Shown piece after piece: positions 40,597 through 49,365 of a stretch of DNA of 64,000 nucleotides (position 1 is the first letter of the stretch; each line of letters begins with the position of its first letter). The DNA is from an uncultured Pseudomonadales bacterium (GTDB taxonomy: Bacteria > Pseudomonadota > Gammaproteobacteria > Pseudomonadales > Azotimanducaceae): the NCBI GenBank assembly GCA_958296195.1, contig OY282455.1, positions 2,604,001 to 2,668,000 on the forward strand, read 5' to 3'. Made by a program: the position numbers and the translations under genes. The notes under the pieces are model-generated. The model was not told where the DNA came from, ran no database searches, and worked only from the letters and a program-made list of their open reading frames with translations.

Positions 40597-40671
40597 GGGT
40601 GGGCCTCCTGTTTTTGCCAACTTCCCTTGGGCGAACCAAGCTGCCTGCGCCACTGCGCCTTTGCCCTACGC

Positions 40672-40754
40672 CGGCCAGTAGGTTCACCCCCACCGCCATC
40701 CGCCGCCGCGCCGAGGCTGACTTGCTTCCCACAGCGGTAGGTCAGCAATCACAT
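40672..40754 (-). pseudogene. remnant of a second FAH-gene 5' end
   Basis: On the minus strand this reads [21 protein letters not shown], matching the first residues of the FAH gene at 38708 (MRLLTYRCGERTSFGAV). The second codon is now a stop and the rest of the gene is missing. The upstream sequence also matches the region upstream of the intact copy, up to CTGCTATAGTTC. It is a relic of a duplicated or recombined FAH locus. Confidence 0.6.
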
Positions 40755-40837
40755 GGGTTGATTGTAGCCCAAGATGCGCACACCGCGTTTAGGGCGTGCT
40801 CTGCTATAGTTCGCCCGTCGGTGACGGGGAGAGGACT

Positions 40838-41836
40838 GATGGGCATCAACAAGGCCATGAAGCTGGCGCAAGCCTTGTTGGTGGGTTTTGCGGTCACCGC
40901 CTCGGCGTCCGCTGCCGGAGACTTGAGGGAGCGCGTGGAGCACAAGTACGCGACCAGCGACGGTGTGCGCATCCACTATGCGATGGTGGGGGATGGCCCG
41001 CTGGTGGTGATGCTGCACGGCTTCCCGGACTTTTGGTACTCATGGCGCAAGCAGATGGCGGCCCTTGAAGGAGACTTTCGAGTCGCGGCGCTCGATTTGC
41101 GCGGCTACAACCGCAGCGACAAACCGCAAGGTGTGCGGGAGTACGAAATGCCGAAGTTGGTGGGTGATGTCGCCGCAGTGATTGCAGCGGAGGGCGATGA
41201 TTCCGCTGTCGTCGTCGGGCACGACTGGGGCGGTGCCATCGCTTGGAACGTCGCCATGTTCCGGCCCGAACTGGTTCAGGCGCTCGTCATCCTGAACTTG
41301 CCGCACCCGGCTGGCCTGGCCCGGGAGTTGATGACCAATCCGCAGCAGCGGCGCAACAGCCAATACGCGAGGGACTTCCAAAAGCCCGATGCCCACAAGG
41401 CGCTCACCGCGGAGGGACTGGCGTTTTGGGTAACGGATGATGAGGCCCGCGCTCAATACGTCACGGCGTTCGAGCGTTCGGACTTTGCGGCGATGTTGAA
41501 CTACTACAAGGCCAACTATCCAGGCACCCCGCCCGAGGAGTTGGACGCGCCTGAAGCCTCAGCGCCGCCAGACGCATCCCAACGGGGTCCGAAGCGCCGG
41601 AATCGCCCGCGGCACCCGCAGCCCTGCCGGACTTCCCGAAAGTGCGATGCCCGGTGCTGATGTTCCACGGGCTGGACGATCAGGCGCTGCTGCCGGGCGG
41701 GCTGAACGGCACTTGGGACTGGGTGGAAAAGGACTTTACGCTGGTGACCATTCCCGGCGCCGGCCACTTCGTGCAGCAGGATGCGGGCGATCTGGTTTCG
41801 GCAACGATGGTCGATTGGCTGCGCCGCCGGCCCTAG
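40838..41836 (+). pseudogene. epoxide hydrolase-like alpha/beta hydrolase, frameshifted
   Basis: This exported alpha/beta hydrolase has the signal-like start [43 protein letters not shown] and [13 protein letters not shown] (nucleophile Asp) are typical of epoxide hydrolases. The frame runs off into Arg/Pro-rich sequence after PPDAS near 41580. The remaining protein, with [19 protein letters not shown] and the catalytic His in AGHFVQQ, continues in another frame to 41836. One base appears to be missing near the GGGG at 41583-41586. It could be a sequencing error. The 3' end overlaps the convergent flavoprotein gene. Confidence 0.75.
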
Positions 41837-43446
41837 CGCTCTTTATCGATCAACACGCCCGGATTCAGGATGCCGTTCGGGTCGAGCCGCCCCTTTGCCG
41901 CTTTCAGCACCTCGGCGAAGAGTTCGGGCCGTTGCCGGTCCCAGCCGGGCCGATGCATTCGCCCGACCGCATGGTGATGGGTCACGGTGCCGCCGGCGTC
42001 CACCACCGCGGCGGTTGCCTCGTCCTTGATGGTTTGCCATTGCGCCGCCTCGCCGCCTAGGGCCGCGGGGCCGCTCCAGCTGTAGTAGGGCGCGGGGCCG
42101 TCGGGATAGACGTGCGTGAAGCGGCAGGAGAGCGCTGCGCCGTCGCCCAAGGTGTCGCGCAGCACCTTGCCCACACGCTCGCGCACCGTCGCGTCGAACG
42201 CCGGCCAGCGGTCCCAGGTGATGGCTGTCTCGAAAGTGTCGCTCAACATGCCGAGGCCGTTGCGCAGGCCGGCGTTGACGCCGATGAAGGCGTTGCGCCA
42301 GACGCCGACCGCCCCCTCCCGGCCGGTCGCCTTGCCGTCGCCATCGTCAATGTGGATGTTGTCGTCGTCGATTTGCCCGCCGTGGTCACGTGCGATGGCC
42401 GCCGCTTCGCGGATGTTTGCGCCTTGCGACGCGTCGGCGGACTCGAAGCCGATGATGAGCAGCGCCTGTTGGCCGGAAAGCCCGGCGCTTGCGCCCGCCT
42501 CCACCGGGTCCAGAATGCGCAGGTTGGCCGGCCACAGCTTTGCCTGAACCACGGCCCGCACCGCATCGCAACCAGAGTGCCAGTCCGCAAAGACCACGCC
42601 GGCGGTGGCGCGGAAGCGCGGCCGTTTCTGCAGCCGCAGCCAGCATTCGCTGATGACGCCAAGAATGCCTTCGGAACCGATCACCAGACGGTCCGGGCTC
42701 GGCCCCGCGCCGCTGCCCGGCAAGCGGCGCGTCTCCATCCAGCCGGCGGGGGACAGCATGCGGGTGGACTCCACGAAGTCGTCAATGTGGGTGTGGTTGG
42801 TGGCGTAGTGGCCGCCGGAGCGGGTCGCCACCCAACCGCCCACGGTGGACCAGGGAAAGCTCTGCGGAAAGTGGCGCAGGGTGAGGCCCAGGGGACGCAG
42901 CGCCGCTTCAAGGTCCGGCCCCAGAATGCCGGCTTGGAAGCGCCCGGCGCGGGATGTCTGGTCGATTTCCAGCACGGCGTTCAGGTTGTCCAGGTCCACC
43001 GTCACGGCGCCGTCGTTGCCGGCCGGCGCATTGACGCCCCAGACCACGGAGGTGCCGCCGCCATAGGGCGTCGTCACCAAGCGCTGCGCATCGCACCAAG
43101 CGAGCACGGCCTCCAGTTCATCCTCCGTGCGCGGATGGGCGACGGCGTCGGGCGGATTGCGGAACTGGCCCCGCGCCGCGGCCAGCAGCTCCAGGCTGTG
43201 CCCCCCGTAGGTGTGGGTGACGCGCTCGGCGTGATCGGTGCTGACGAAGGCAGCAAACTTCCCCGGCACCTCAATGCGGCTTGCCGGCAACTCGATGTCT
43301 TCGATTCGGGGAATAACCGGCGGCGTCACTTCCCGTCCCAAGCGCTTGGACGCCTTCCTTGCCGCGGCGGTTCGCTCCGCCTCGGTCGGTTCGTCCGAAA
43401 CGTAGCCCCAAGTCCAAAAACTGCGACGTTCTGCTCGTGCGGCCAT
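41833..43446 (-). CDS. FAD-linked oxidase, alkyldihydroxyacetonephosphate synthase-like
   Basis: This vanillyl-alcohol-oxidase-family flavoprotein has 537 residues. The FAD-binding PCMH domain shows [12 protein letters not shown] and [16 protein letters not shown]. The C-terminal part has the [13 protein letters not shown] histidines typical of AGPS-type enzymes, which make ether lipids in eukaryotes. It ends with [12 protein letters not shown]. Bacterial homologues act on various hydroxy acids or lipid precursors, so the substrate is unknown. It is convergent with the broken hydrolase. Confidence 0.85.
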   Translation of the reverse strand: MAARAERRSFWTWGYVSDEPTEAERTAAARKASKRLGREVTPPVIPRIEDIELPASRIEVPGKFAAFVSTDHAERVTHTYGGHSLELLAAARGQFRNPPDAVAHPRTEDELEAVLAWCDAQRLVTTPYGGGTSVVWGVNAPAGNDGAVTVDLDNLNAVLEIDQTSRAGRFQAGILGPDLEAALRPLGLTLRHFPQSFPWSTVGGWVATRSGGHYATNHTHIDDFVESTRMLSPAGWMETRRLPGSGAGPSPDRLVIGSEGILGVISECWLRLQKRPRFRATAGVVFADWHSGCDAVRAVVQAKLWPANLRILDPVEAGASAGLSGQQALLIIGFESADASQGANIREAAAIARDHGGQIDDDNIHIDDGDGKATGREGAVGVWRNAFIGVNAGLRNGLGMLSDTFETAITWDRWPAFDATVRERVGKVLRDTLGDGAALSCRFTHVYPDGPAPYYSWSGPAALGGEAAQWQTIKDEATAAVVDAGGTVTHHHAVGRMHRPGWDRQRPELFAEVLKAAKGRLDPNGILNPGVLIDKER

Positions 43447-43526
43447 TTCTTCCTTCCGGGGCTGGCAATCGGACCGGATAGGCTACCATGCAGCGGGGTG
43501 CTGCGGTGTCGGTCTGTCAATAACAA

Positions 43527-43562
43527 GGCATTTGTCCGCTCCATATCTCACGGCATTTGTCC
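43527..43562. repeat. paired GGCATTTGTCCG repeats at the left end of the ISNCY-like element
   Basis: GGCATTTGTCCG occurs twice, 24 bp apart, just beyond the 3' end of the transposase gene. Such subterminal repeats often bind transposase. A clear inverted counterpart near 44740 was not found; only a weak match (AACAAATAAAGTGTC on the minus strand) is visible. Confidence 0.35.
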
Positions 43563-43594
43563 GGTCTTCAAGTAATGTCTTAAGAGTTTTCACG

Positions 43595-44701
43595 CTACCT
43601 GCCCTTTCTTCTTGGGGCGCATTTTGTTGGGTTTGAGCCGCCCGTCCGGGGTGTAAAGCTCACGCAATTGTCATTGGTCACGGTGCGCTCGTGTGACTCG
43701 CACAGCACCCCGTCGAGTAGTCCCGGGTCCACCACGGGCAGGAAGGCGGTTTGCCCGTCCAGCCGGGCCTTGCGGGTCAGCCACCGATTGTGCCGGGGCG
43801 GATGGACGGTGCGCAGCCATGCGTTCGCCTCCTCCATCTCGGTGATGCCCGCCAAGGCCAGTTCTTGTGGCAGGCGGCCTTGCAGCGTCCCGAACATCCG
43901 TTCCGAGCGGCCTCTGGCCTCGGGTGAGTAGGCGGGTTCCAAGTGGACGCCGAGGCGATCCATGGCGCGCTTGAACTGCGTGGGGTTCTTCCGGTCCACC
44001 CGGCCGCCGGCCGTCTCGGTGCGCCAGTAGTGGCTGCCCCGGTCGGTGCGCAATTCACAGAAAAGCCCCTGTGCATCAATGGTTTCCGCCACGCCCCGCA
44101 GGCTGCTGGCGGTGCCTTCCTCATTACAAAAGAAGGCGGAGTAGATCTCATTTGTCGCGTCATCCATCGTCACCACCAGGTCCCAAGTCGCACCCGGCAC
44201 CCATGCATGGGTGCTGGCGTCCTGGTGCAGCACCATGCCCGGCATCGGCGCGGGTTCGCGCCGCTGCCGGTGGGGGCCTTCGGCGTTGCGCTTGGGCGCA
44301 GCGCCCGCCTCCTGCAAGCGCTGCCGCACCCAGTTGTAGGAGCGGGTGCCGCCAGTGTCCCGGTAATGGTCGTAGAAGTGCATCACGGTCCAGCCGTCAT
44401 GCCGCTCCCGGTAGGTCATGGCCAGCTCCATCACCTCATCCACCAGCGCGGCGTTCGCGGGCGAGCGCCCGACGCGCTTGTCCATGAGGGCATCCACGCC
44501 CCCATCGTCGTAACGCTCCACCCAGCGCTGCATCGTCCGGTCGCTGACGCCCAGGGCCGCCTCCTCTTGGGTCATCGTCTTGCCCCTCCATCGGGCCAAG
44601 ACCTCCTCGAACCGCATTCTCCGCACCTCGCGCCGAAACTCGCCCGCATCCATGCCGTAGCCCCATGCCTGAAAACACGGCGCGACAGTGGAGCAGAACA
44701 C
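43595..44701 (-). CDS. ISNCY-type transposase, C-terminus altered
   Basis: This is a DDE transposase with an N-terminal helix-turn-helix (TQEEAALGVSDRTMQRWVER). The catalytic core has HQDASTHAW, VTMDDATNEIYSAFF, ELRTDRGSHYW and YSPEARGRSERMFGTLQ. It resembles the ISNCY/ISPlu15 group. The last about 20 residues after NDNCVSF look out of register. The other frame of the same DNA reads LYTPDGRLKPNKMRPKKKG, so a deletion or frameshift has probably damaged the 3' end. A start at the internal ATG 44653 is also possible. The exact ends of the element are not resolved. Confidence 0.8.
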   Translation of the reverse strand: MFCSTVAPCFQAWGYGMDAGEFRREVRRMRFEEVLARWRGKTMTQEEAALGVSDRTMQRWVERYDDGGVDALMDKRVGRSPANAALVDEVMELAMTYRERHDGWTVMHFYDHYRDTGGTRSYNWVRQRLQEAGAAPKRNAEGPHRQRREPAPMPGMVLHQDASTHAWVPGATWDLVVTMDDATNEIYSAFFCNEEGTASSLRGVAETIDAQGLFCELRTDRGSHYWRTETAGGRVDRKNPTQFKRAMDRLGVHLEPAYSPEARGRSERMFGTLQGRLPQELALAGITEMEEANAWLRTVHPPRHNRWLTRKARLDGQTAFLPVVDPGLLDGVLCESHERTVTNDNCVSFTPRTGGSNPTKCAPRRKGR

Positions 44702-45060
44702 GACAGTTCATGTGTGAAAACACACGACACTTTATTTGTTCGTAACACACGGGGAGTCAATTCCAATACCGAAATGAGCCTGAACGAAGGGCGATGTTCG
44801 GTGCCTTGGGCCGAGTCGGGAATTGGTTGAGATGGTGGGCGATGATGCCGAAGGCGCTTTCGGATGGCAAGTCTTCGGAGGGCCGTGCGACAGCCGAGGA
44901 AGGGCTTGGAGGCGGTCTGGCGGTTCGCCGGGTTGATTGGGCCGCATAGCGTTTTCCATGGTCTTTCCACGGGCGCGATCCCCCAAGCATGAAAGCGGCG
45001 GTGGGAAGGCCGTGGGAAACGCGGGGTCGGTCGTTTCGAGGCGGGTCGGGCGGAGCGTCG

Positions 45061-46320
45061 TCACGCCGCGCTCGGCCATGCGGCGCCGACGGCTCGGAAC
45101 AGCTTGTCGCGCTCGCGGTTGACGAGGCGGGCGGATTCGAGGTCGCTCATGGCGCTTGCCTCGGCGTCGAGCGCTGCGAAGGAGAGGCCGGGCTTGAGGA
45201 GGCGCTCGGCGCCCTCGATGGACTTGAGCCGTTCGTGGGGCGTGGCGACGTCGTCGTCGCGGTAGGCCTTGCGGACCCTGCCGTTCCCGTCGGCGACCGG
45301 CGTGGCGAACAGGCAGGGGCGGTGGAAGTTGAGGTGGGGGGAGAGCACGGCGCTGGCGAACTGGTGAACCAGCGGCGCGAAGCGGGCGGGAATGTGGGCG
45401 TGGCCGAGATGGCGGCGCACGACGCTGGCGTTCTTGCTCTCGACCAAGGCGTTGTCGTTGGAGCGGCGCGGACGCGAGCGGGTGAACTCGGCGCGCAGCT
45501 TCTCCAGCAGGGCGGCGACCCTGCGGTTGACGTACTCGGAGCCGTTGTCGGCGTGGAACCCCTTGATCACAAAGGGGAAAAGGTCCAGGAGGCCCGCCAG
45601 CACGGGGATCATGAAGCGTTCCGAGATGGCCTCGACCGCGCCCACGAACTCGTACTGCGTGACCTCGTCGACCAGGTTGATCTCGTAGACGCCCTTGCGT
45701 CCGTCGAGGTCGCCCTGGTGAACGGAGTCCACCCGCACGAAGCCGGGCCTTCCCTCGGGACGCGGCTTGCGGCGCTCGCCGATGGCCGCCGCGGTCGGCT
45801 TCGTGCGGGTGCGCGAGACGCGCTGGCGTCCATAGGTCTTGGACTTGCGCAGGTTGTAAAGATGACTGGTCGAGATGCCCGCCAGACGCTCGAAGCGGGC
45901 GTCGCCGAACACCTCGAACTCGCGCCGCATCACCGCCCGCGTCGCCTGCCCGCAAACCTGCCCCAGCGTCCCGTCCACCTCCGCCAGCAGCGCCGCGTCC
46001 ACCGCCGTGTAGCGCCGGACGAACGGCCTCGCCGGTGCGCCGCGGCGGCGGTCCTCGATCCGCCCCGTCTTCGCGTGCTGCCGGACCAGCCGCGTCAACT
46101 GCGCCCGCGACAGCCCGGTGGCCTTGCCCAGGAACCGCTTCACCAGCCCCTTGTCGGCCTTGCCCAGAGTCCCGTACTCGAACTTCACCAGCACACGCCG
46201 CACGAAGGCGTTCCGGGAAGGCCGATCCGACCCGACGAAGTCCAATCCCCCGCTGCCCTCCACGAAGGCGCGAACCTGCTCCAAGCTCTCCAGCCGCTCG
46301 GTGGCCATTGTCACGATCAT
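45061..46320 (-). CDS. transposase with integrase catalytic core (IS481-like)
   Basis: This is a 419-residue rve-type DDE transposase. The N-terminal helix-turn-helix (ATGLSRAQLTRLVRQH) is followed by VRVDSVHQGD (first Asp), IKGFHADNGSEYVN (second Asp) and DNALVESKNASVVR (Glu). All three catalytic residues are present and no stop interrupts it. It appears functional. MATERLESLEQV, five codons inside, is an alternative start. The gene fills most of the element at 44762-46403. Confidence 0.88.
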   Translation of the reverse strand: MIVTMATERLESLEQVRAFVEGSGGLDFVGSDRPSRNAFVRRVLVKFEYGTLGKADKGLVKRFLGKATGLSRAQLTRLVRQHAKTGRIEDRRRGAPARPFVRRYTAVDAALLAEVDGTLGQVCGQATRAVMRREFEVFGDARFERLAGISTSHLYNLRKSKTYGRQRVSRTRTKPTAAAIGERRKPRPEGRPGFVRVDSVHQGDLDGRKGVYEINLVDEVTQYEFVGAVEAISERFMIPVLAGLLDLFPFVIKGFHADNGSEYVNRRVAALLEKLRAEFTRSRPRRSNDNALVESKNASVVRRHLGHAHIPARFAPLVHQFASAVLSPHLNFHRPCLFATPVADGNGRVRKAYRDDDVATPHERLKSIEGAERLLKPGLSFAALDAEASAMSDLESARLVNRERDKLFRAVGAAWPSAA

Positions 46321-46345
46321 CCTCCGATGATCCCGGATCGACCCC

Positions 46346-46403
46346 CTTCAGGCTCACTTCTCGTTGGAATCGCCTTCCCGCTTCAGGCTCACTTCTCATT
46401 GGA
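46346..46403. repeat. doubled terminal repeat of the IS481-like element
   Basis: CTTCAGGCTCACTTCTCGTT (46346-46365, followed by GGA) recurs at 46381-46403 with one change. The second copy forms the outer end of the element. The left end at 44762 has only one inverted copy. Confidence 0.65.
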
Positions 46404-46561
46404 CAAGACGCGGGGTTGAGTGACGGTGGCCCATGAAGTAGACTAAGGAGCATGAAAGGCAGACAGACCCCGCAAGTCGGCGACGCGATAAAGGAGGAGA
46501 TGCCCGTCAAGGGCGTTTCCCCTTCTCAGTCACCTACATCCCCGCCTTCTCGTCAAGATAG

Positions 46562-46819
46562 GCAGATGCCTGCCAAGACGCCATCATCTCGGCCACCTCC
46601 GCCGTCCAAGCCGTAATGCCGCCCTCGTGGGCCGTCTCGTCGGTTGCGGCAGATGCCTGCCAAGACGCCATCATCTCGGCCACCTCCGCCGTCCAAGCCG
46701 TAATGCCGCCCTCGTGGGCCGTCTCGTCGGTTGCGGCAGATGCCTGCCAAGACGCCATCATCTCGGCCACCTCCGCCGTCCAAGCCGTAATGCCCTCGTG
46801 GGCCGTCTCGTCGGTTGCA
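46562..46819. repeat. three-copy 87-bp tandem repeat
   Basis: Copies begin with GCAGATGCCTGCCAAGACGC at 46562, 46649 and 46736. The period is 87 bp, exactly 29 codons. Copies one and two are essentially identical. The third lacks 3 bp, stays in frame and ends at 46819. Partial similarity (CTCGTC) extends about 15 bp upstream of the first copy. Near-identity suggests recent amplification. Confidence 0.9.
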
Positions 46820-47254
46820 AGCGCTCTTGTCTGCTTGGTGGCTGCCGCCCTCGCATGGCTGTTCAGCAGAACTCACCGAACGGTCTCGGCACTGGAAGCA
46901 CTGTTCAATCTGGACGCGATGAGGGCAGTCATGTTCGACGAGCCGGATCACTCAAAGAATATGCAGGACGCTGACAACTGGGCACGATACGAACGAGAAG
47001 TGCTGTTCCCCGCGGCCAATGCAATTGAGTGGTTCGCCGTGCTAGTGAATCGGCGATGGTGGTGTATCGGCCCCACATTCTACTCGCGTAGTCTCGTCAA
47101 GCGAACGGCGTGCCAGTTGTTTGTTTCGTTATGGGACGATCACTACATGCAGTATTTTATCAGTTCAAGGCGCAGTGCGTCGCCAAGTTCGAGTACGACA
47201 TATCGGGAGTTCGAGCATCTAGTAGGTCGGCTCCGAGCGAAGCCGTTGAAGTAG
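46616..47254 (+). CDS. single-span membrane protein with a tandemly repeated N-terminus
   Basis: The frame begins in the 87-bp repeat. It reads two 29-residue copies (MPPSWAVSSVAADACQDAII and so on) and a third shortened copy that runs into SALVCLVAAALAWLFSRTHR, a membrane segment. A soluble domain follows: ALEALFNLDAMRAVMF, WARYEREVLFPAANAIEWFA. The likely original start is the ATG at 46790, giving 154 residues, and each repeat unit carries its own copy of that ATG. The soluble part is reminiscent of DUF4760-type proteins, but this is uncertain. The function is unknown. Confidence 0.55.
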   Translation: MPPSWAVSSVAADACQDAIISATSAVQAVMPPSWAVSSVAADACQDAIISATSAVQAVMPSWAVSSVASALVCLVAAALAWLFSRTHRTVSALEALFNLDAMRAVMFDEPDHSKNMQDADNWARYEREVLFPAANAIEWFAVLVNRRWWCIGPTFYSRSLVKRTACQLFVSLWDDHYMQYFISSRRSASPSSSTTYREFEHLVGRLRAKPLK

Positions 47255-47574
47255 CCGACTCTCCCTGCAGTCACACCACTAGGCGGGTGTGTCGCAGGCG
47301 CTGGGCCGGAGCGAGCACCTTCACGAACCTCGGCTGACTCGCGGGCATGTCTCCATTCCCTTGAGCTACGATGTCCTTTTGATATGCATAGTGACGACGG
47401 CCCTGGTTACAGTTCATCTTGGTGGCCCGCACTGGACCATTTGGGCGCGGTCAATTTAGTCACCATCACCTTGGGCAATCTGCGCTATCCATGTGGATGC
47501 GGACGACCTGCGCCGCGCCCAACAGTCCACGAGCGCATACGCCTAACCCAACAGGCAGACTTGCGGATGACAGC
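47255..47574. other. gene-poor stretch between the membrane protein and the zinc-ribbon gene
   Basis: No convincing gene is present. A 64-codon frame at 47384-47578 (MHSDDGPGYSSSWWPALDHL) is open but resembles nothing. The segment may be decayed mobile DNA. Confidence 0.3.
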
Positions 47575-48666
47575 CTAGGGCTGGCTGACCCCGATGCCGC
47601 AGGACATTGAAGTTCCCGTGTCCGCCACGTCCCGCCGAGTGCGCTGATGGGCTGACCGACGTTGAGCCGCCATCCGCATCCCCTTCCTCCTGCTCCGCTT
47701 CGCCCGAGGCACCCGGTGCCCAGCCCACAGAACGTCCTCATACCCAAGCGGCTTGCGGGCGAACCTGCGGAACGGCTCGGGCGACTCCATGTCCCCGATG
47801 CGGGCGGCCTCGGCGTTGACGGCGAAGGGGTCGGCCTCTCCGTCAAAGTTGGCGTGTAGGCCCAGAATGAACCGGGAGTCGGCGTCAACGACGCAGTGGG
47901 CGCTCAGAACCACGTTGCGCCGGTCCAGCCGGCTGACCCAGTTCAGCGTGTACTCCTGGCTGTCCGACTCCAGCGTCAGGCTCTTCGGCAGGCGCATCCG
48001 GCCTTCGATCAGGGCGCGGTCCGCCGCGCCGGAGCGCTCCCGGCAGCGCGCGTGGATGAAGTCAAGAATGGGGTAGTAGTTGGCGGCGGACCCCAACCCC
48101 GCGCCGCGGGCGGCGCCCCGCACGGGGCTTTTGTTGGCGATCCGGCTGAACAGGTCCACGGCCTGCGCCCGGGCTCCCTTGCGCAGCCGAACGGGATGGG
48201 ACAGCAGCGTCTTGCGCCCGCACGACTTGCACTGCCAATGCTGCCCGCCTGAGTTGGGCGCCTTGCCCCGCTTGCGGTACAGGTCGGGATGCAGCCCAAT
48301 GGGGCGGGCGTGGTTGGCGCACTGCGGGCTGCCGCAGCCCCGCCGCTCGTCCAGCCGCCAAAGCCCGGCGGCGTCCGCCAGCCGCCCGGCCTCCTCGGCG
48401 ATCCCGAGGTTCGACTTCATGAGCGGGTTCTCGCCGCACGCCTTGCACTTGAGCGAGGGCACGGTCCCCTTGTTGGTGGAATGGACCTTGTAGTTCATGT
48501 CGCGGTCCGCCAACGGGCCGGTCTTGCCGGGTTCGGTGCGGGCCGGGACGCCGAAGCTGGCGCAGTCCGGCCGCCGGCAGTGGTTGACTTGCACGGTTAG
48601 CCTTCCGCCCGGCAAGTCCAGATCGTGCGCCTCCGGCACCCTGGGCCGCCTAGGTTTCGCTTCCAT
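47575..48666 (-). CDS. zinc-ribbon transposase-like protein, probably truncated
   Basis: The 363-residue protein has three Cys-rich zinc-ribbon units: HCRRPDCASFG, LKCKACGENP, and CGSPQCANH with WQCKSCGRKTL. The following ESDSQEYTLNWVSRLDRRN and VDADSRFILGLHANFD resemble the DDE-like half of transposases I recall from other proteobacteria. After YEDVLWAGHRVPR the sequence becomes a low-complexity basic tail, suggesting that a deletion or frameshift removed the C-terminus. Terminal repeats were not found. Confidence 0.5.
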   Translation of the reverse strand: MEAKPRRPRVPEAHDLDLPGGRLTVQVNHCRRPDCASFGVPARTEPGKTGPLADRDMNYKVHSTNKGTVPSLKCKACGENPLMKSNLGIAEEAGRLADAAGLWRLDERRGCGSPQCANHARPIGLHPDLYRKRGKAPNSGGQHWQCKSCGRKTLLSHPVRLRKGARAQAVDLFSRIANKSPVRGAARGAGLGSAANYYPILDFIHARCRERSGAADRALIEGRMRLPKSLTLESDSQEYTLNWVSRLDRRNVVLSAHCVVDADSRFILGLHANFDGEADPFAVNAEAARIGDMESPEPFRRFARKPLGYEDVLWAGHRVPRAKRSRRKGMRMAAQRRSAHQRTRRDVADTGTSMSCGIGVSQP

Positions 48667-49158
48667 GCATTGCCCTCCCGTTCAGTCCAATGGATGCGCC
48701 GGCGGCTTGACGAGGGCGACTTCCTCCGCTCGTCCGGCGCTGGCGGACAGCATGGCGACCCAATGCGGGAAGGCCAAATTCGGCGGCGAGCGCCAGCGAG
48801 CGAACACACGGGGAGCAAACGACGGGGTTCAGTTGACGGCTCCCGTCGTTGGGTGCATTGCGCCGACTGGATGCTGGACTTAAGTCACCAGCAACTGACG
48901 GCGAGGCGCACCGCCCCAACGGGGGGCTGCGCGCCCCGCCAAACGGGCGATTCGGCGGCGACCAAGCGCCGATATTTCGGCTGCGCATGGGCGCGTGAAA
49001 AAAACGAAAAAAAGTGCCACTTTATGGGCAGGTCTTTTAACATTGAAATCAATGGTTTACATGAAATATGCCCCAAAATCCCGAACGGCTAGGCCATTTA
49101 GTGCCATACATATTGGTGCAGCACAGAAAATTGCATTTTTTGGTACGATGATGGCAGC
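48667..49158. promoter_or_regulatory. gene-free stretch upstream of hicAB, with promoter and candidate operator
   Basis: The left two-thirds is GC-rich and holds nothing recognisable. AACACACGGGGAG at 48803-48815 repeats a sequence at 44744-44756 beside the IS elements. From 48990 the DNA turns AT-rich. TGCCATACATATTGGTGCA (49102-49120) is an imperfect inverted repeat and a good candidate HicB operator, 38 bp before the hicA start. Confidence 0.45.
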
Positions 49159-49365
49159 ATGAACGGAGCGGAGTTCAGGAGGCGGGCCAAGCGGTACGCA
49201 AAGCGGGCTAACTTGAAGTGCTGGTTTGTTCCCAGCCACGGCAAGGGCAGTCATGGTCGGCTCTACATCGGCGCGAATTTCACGACCGTCAAACACGGCG
49301 AAATCGATACCCGCCTGTTGAACGCCATGCTAGAGCAGTTGAAGGTACGCAAGGAGGATTTCTAA
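49159..49365 (+). CDS. hicA: HicA mRNA-interferase toxin
   Basis: This is a 68-residue dsRBD-like RNase toxin. The catalytic His lies in PSHGKGSHGRLYIG, with the typical G-S-H. The protein starts MNGAEFRRRAKRYAKR and ends in LLNAMLEQLKVRKEDF. It is immediately followed by hicB, with no gap. The AT-rich promoter region and candidate operator lie upstream. Confidence 0.88.
   Translation: MNGAEFRRRAKRYAKRANLKCWFVPSHGKGSHGRLYIGANFTTVKHGEIDTRLLNAMLEQLKVRKEDF

Larger units (their letters stand above)
44762..46403 (-). mobile_element. insertion sequence with an IS481-like integrase-core transposase
   Basis: The element runs from TCCAAT at 44762 to ATTGGA at 46403. The inner ends match as inverted repeats: TCCAATxxxGAAxTGAGCCTGAA at the left, and on the minus strand TCCAATGAGAAGTGAGCCTG at the right. 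The right end carries this sequence twice, 35 bp apart. It contains one transposase gene. No obvious target-site duplication is visible. It lies immediately next to the ISNCY-like element. Confidence 0.7.

Noticed and set aside
42112-43575. 487-residue plus-strand ORF
   Set aside because: Antisense to the FAD-linked oxidase, which has clear motifs.
44732-46510. 592-residue minus-strand ORF over the IS element
   Set aside because: It is a different frame of the transposase gene at 45061-46320; low-complexity Arg/Pro/Gly sequence.
46534-46770. 78-residue minus-strand ORF of 29-residue repeats (AEMMASWQASAATDETAHEG)
   Set aside because: The 87-bp repeat is open in several frames because its period is a multiple of three. 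The plus frame continues into a plausible protein, the minus frame does not.
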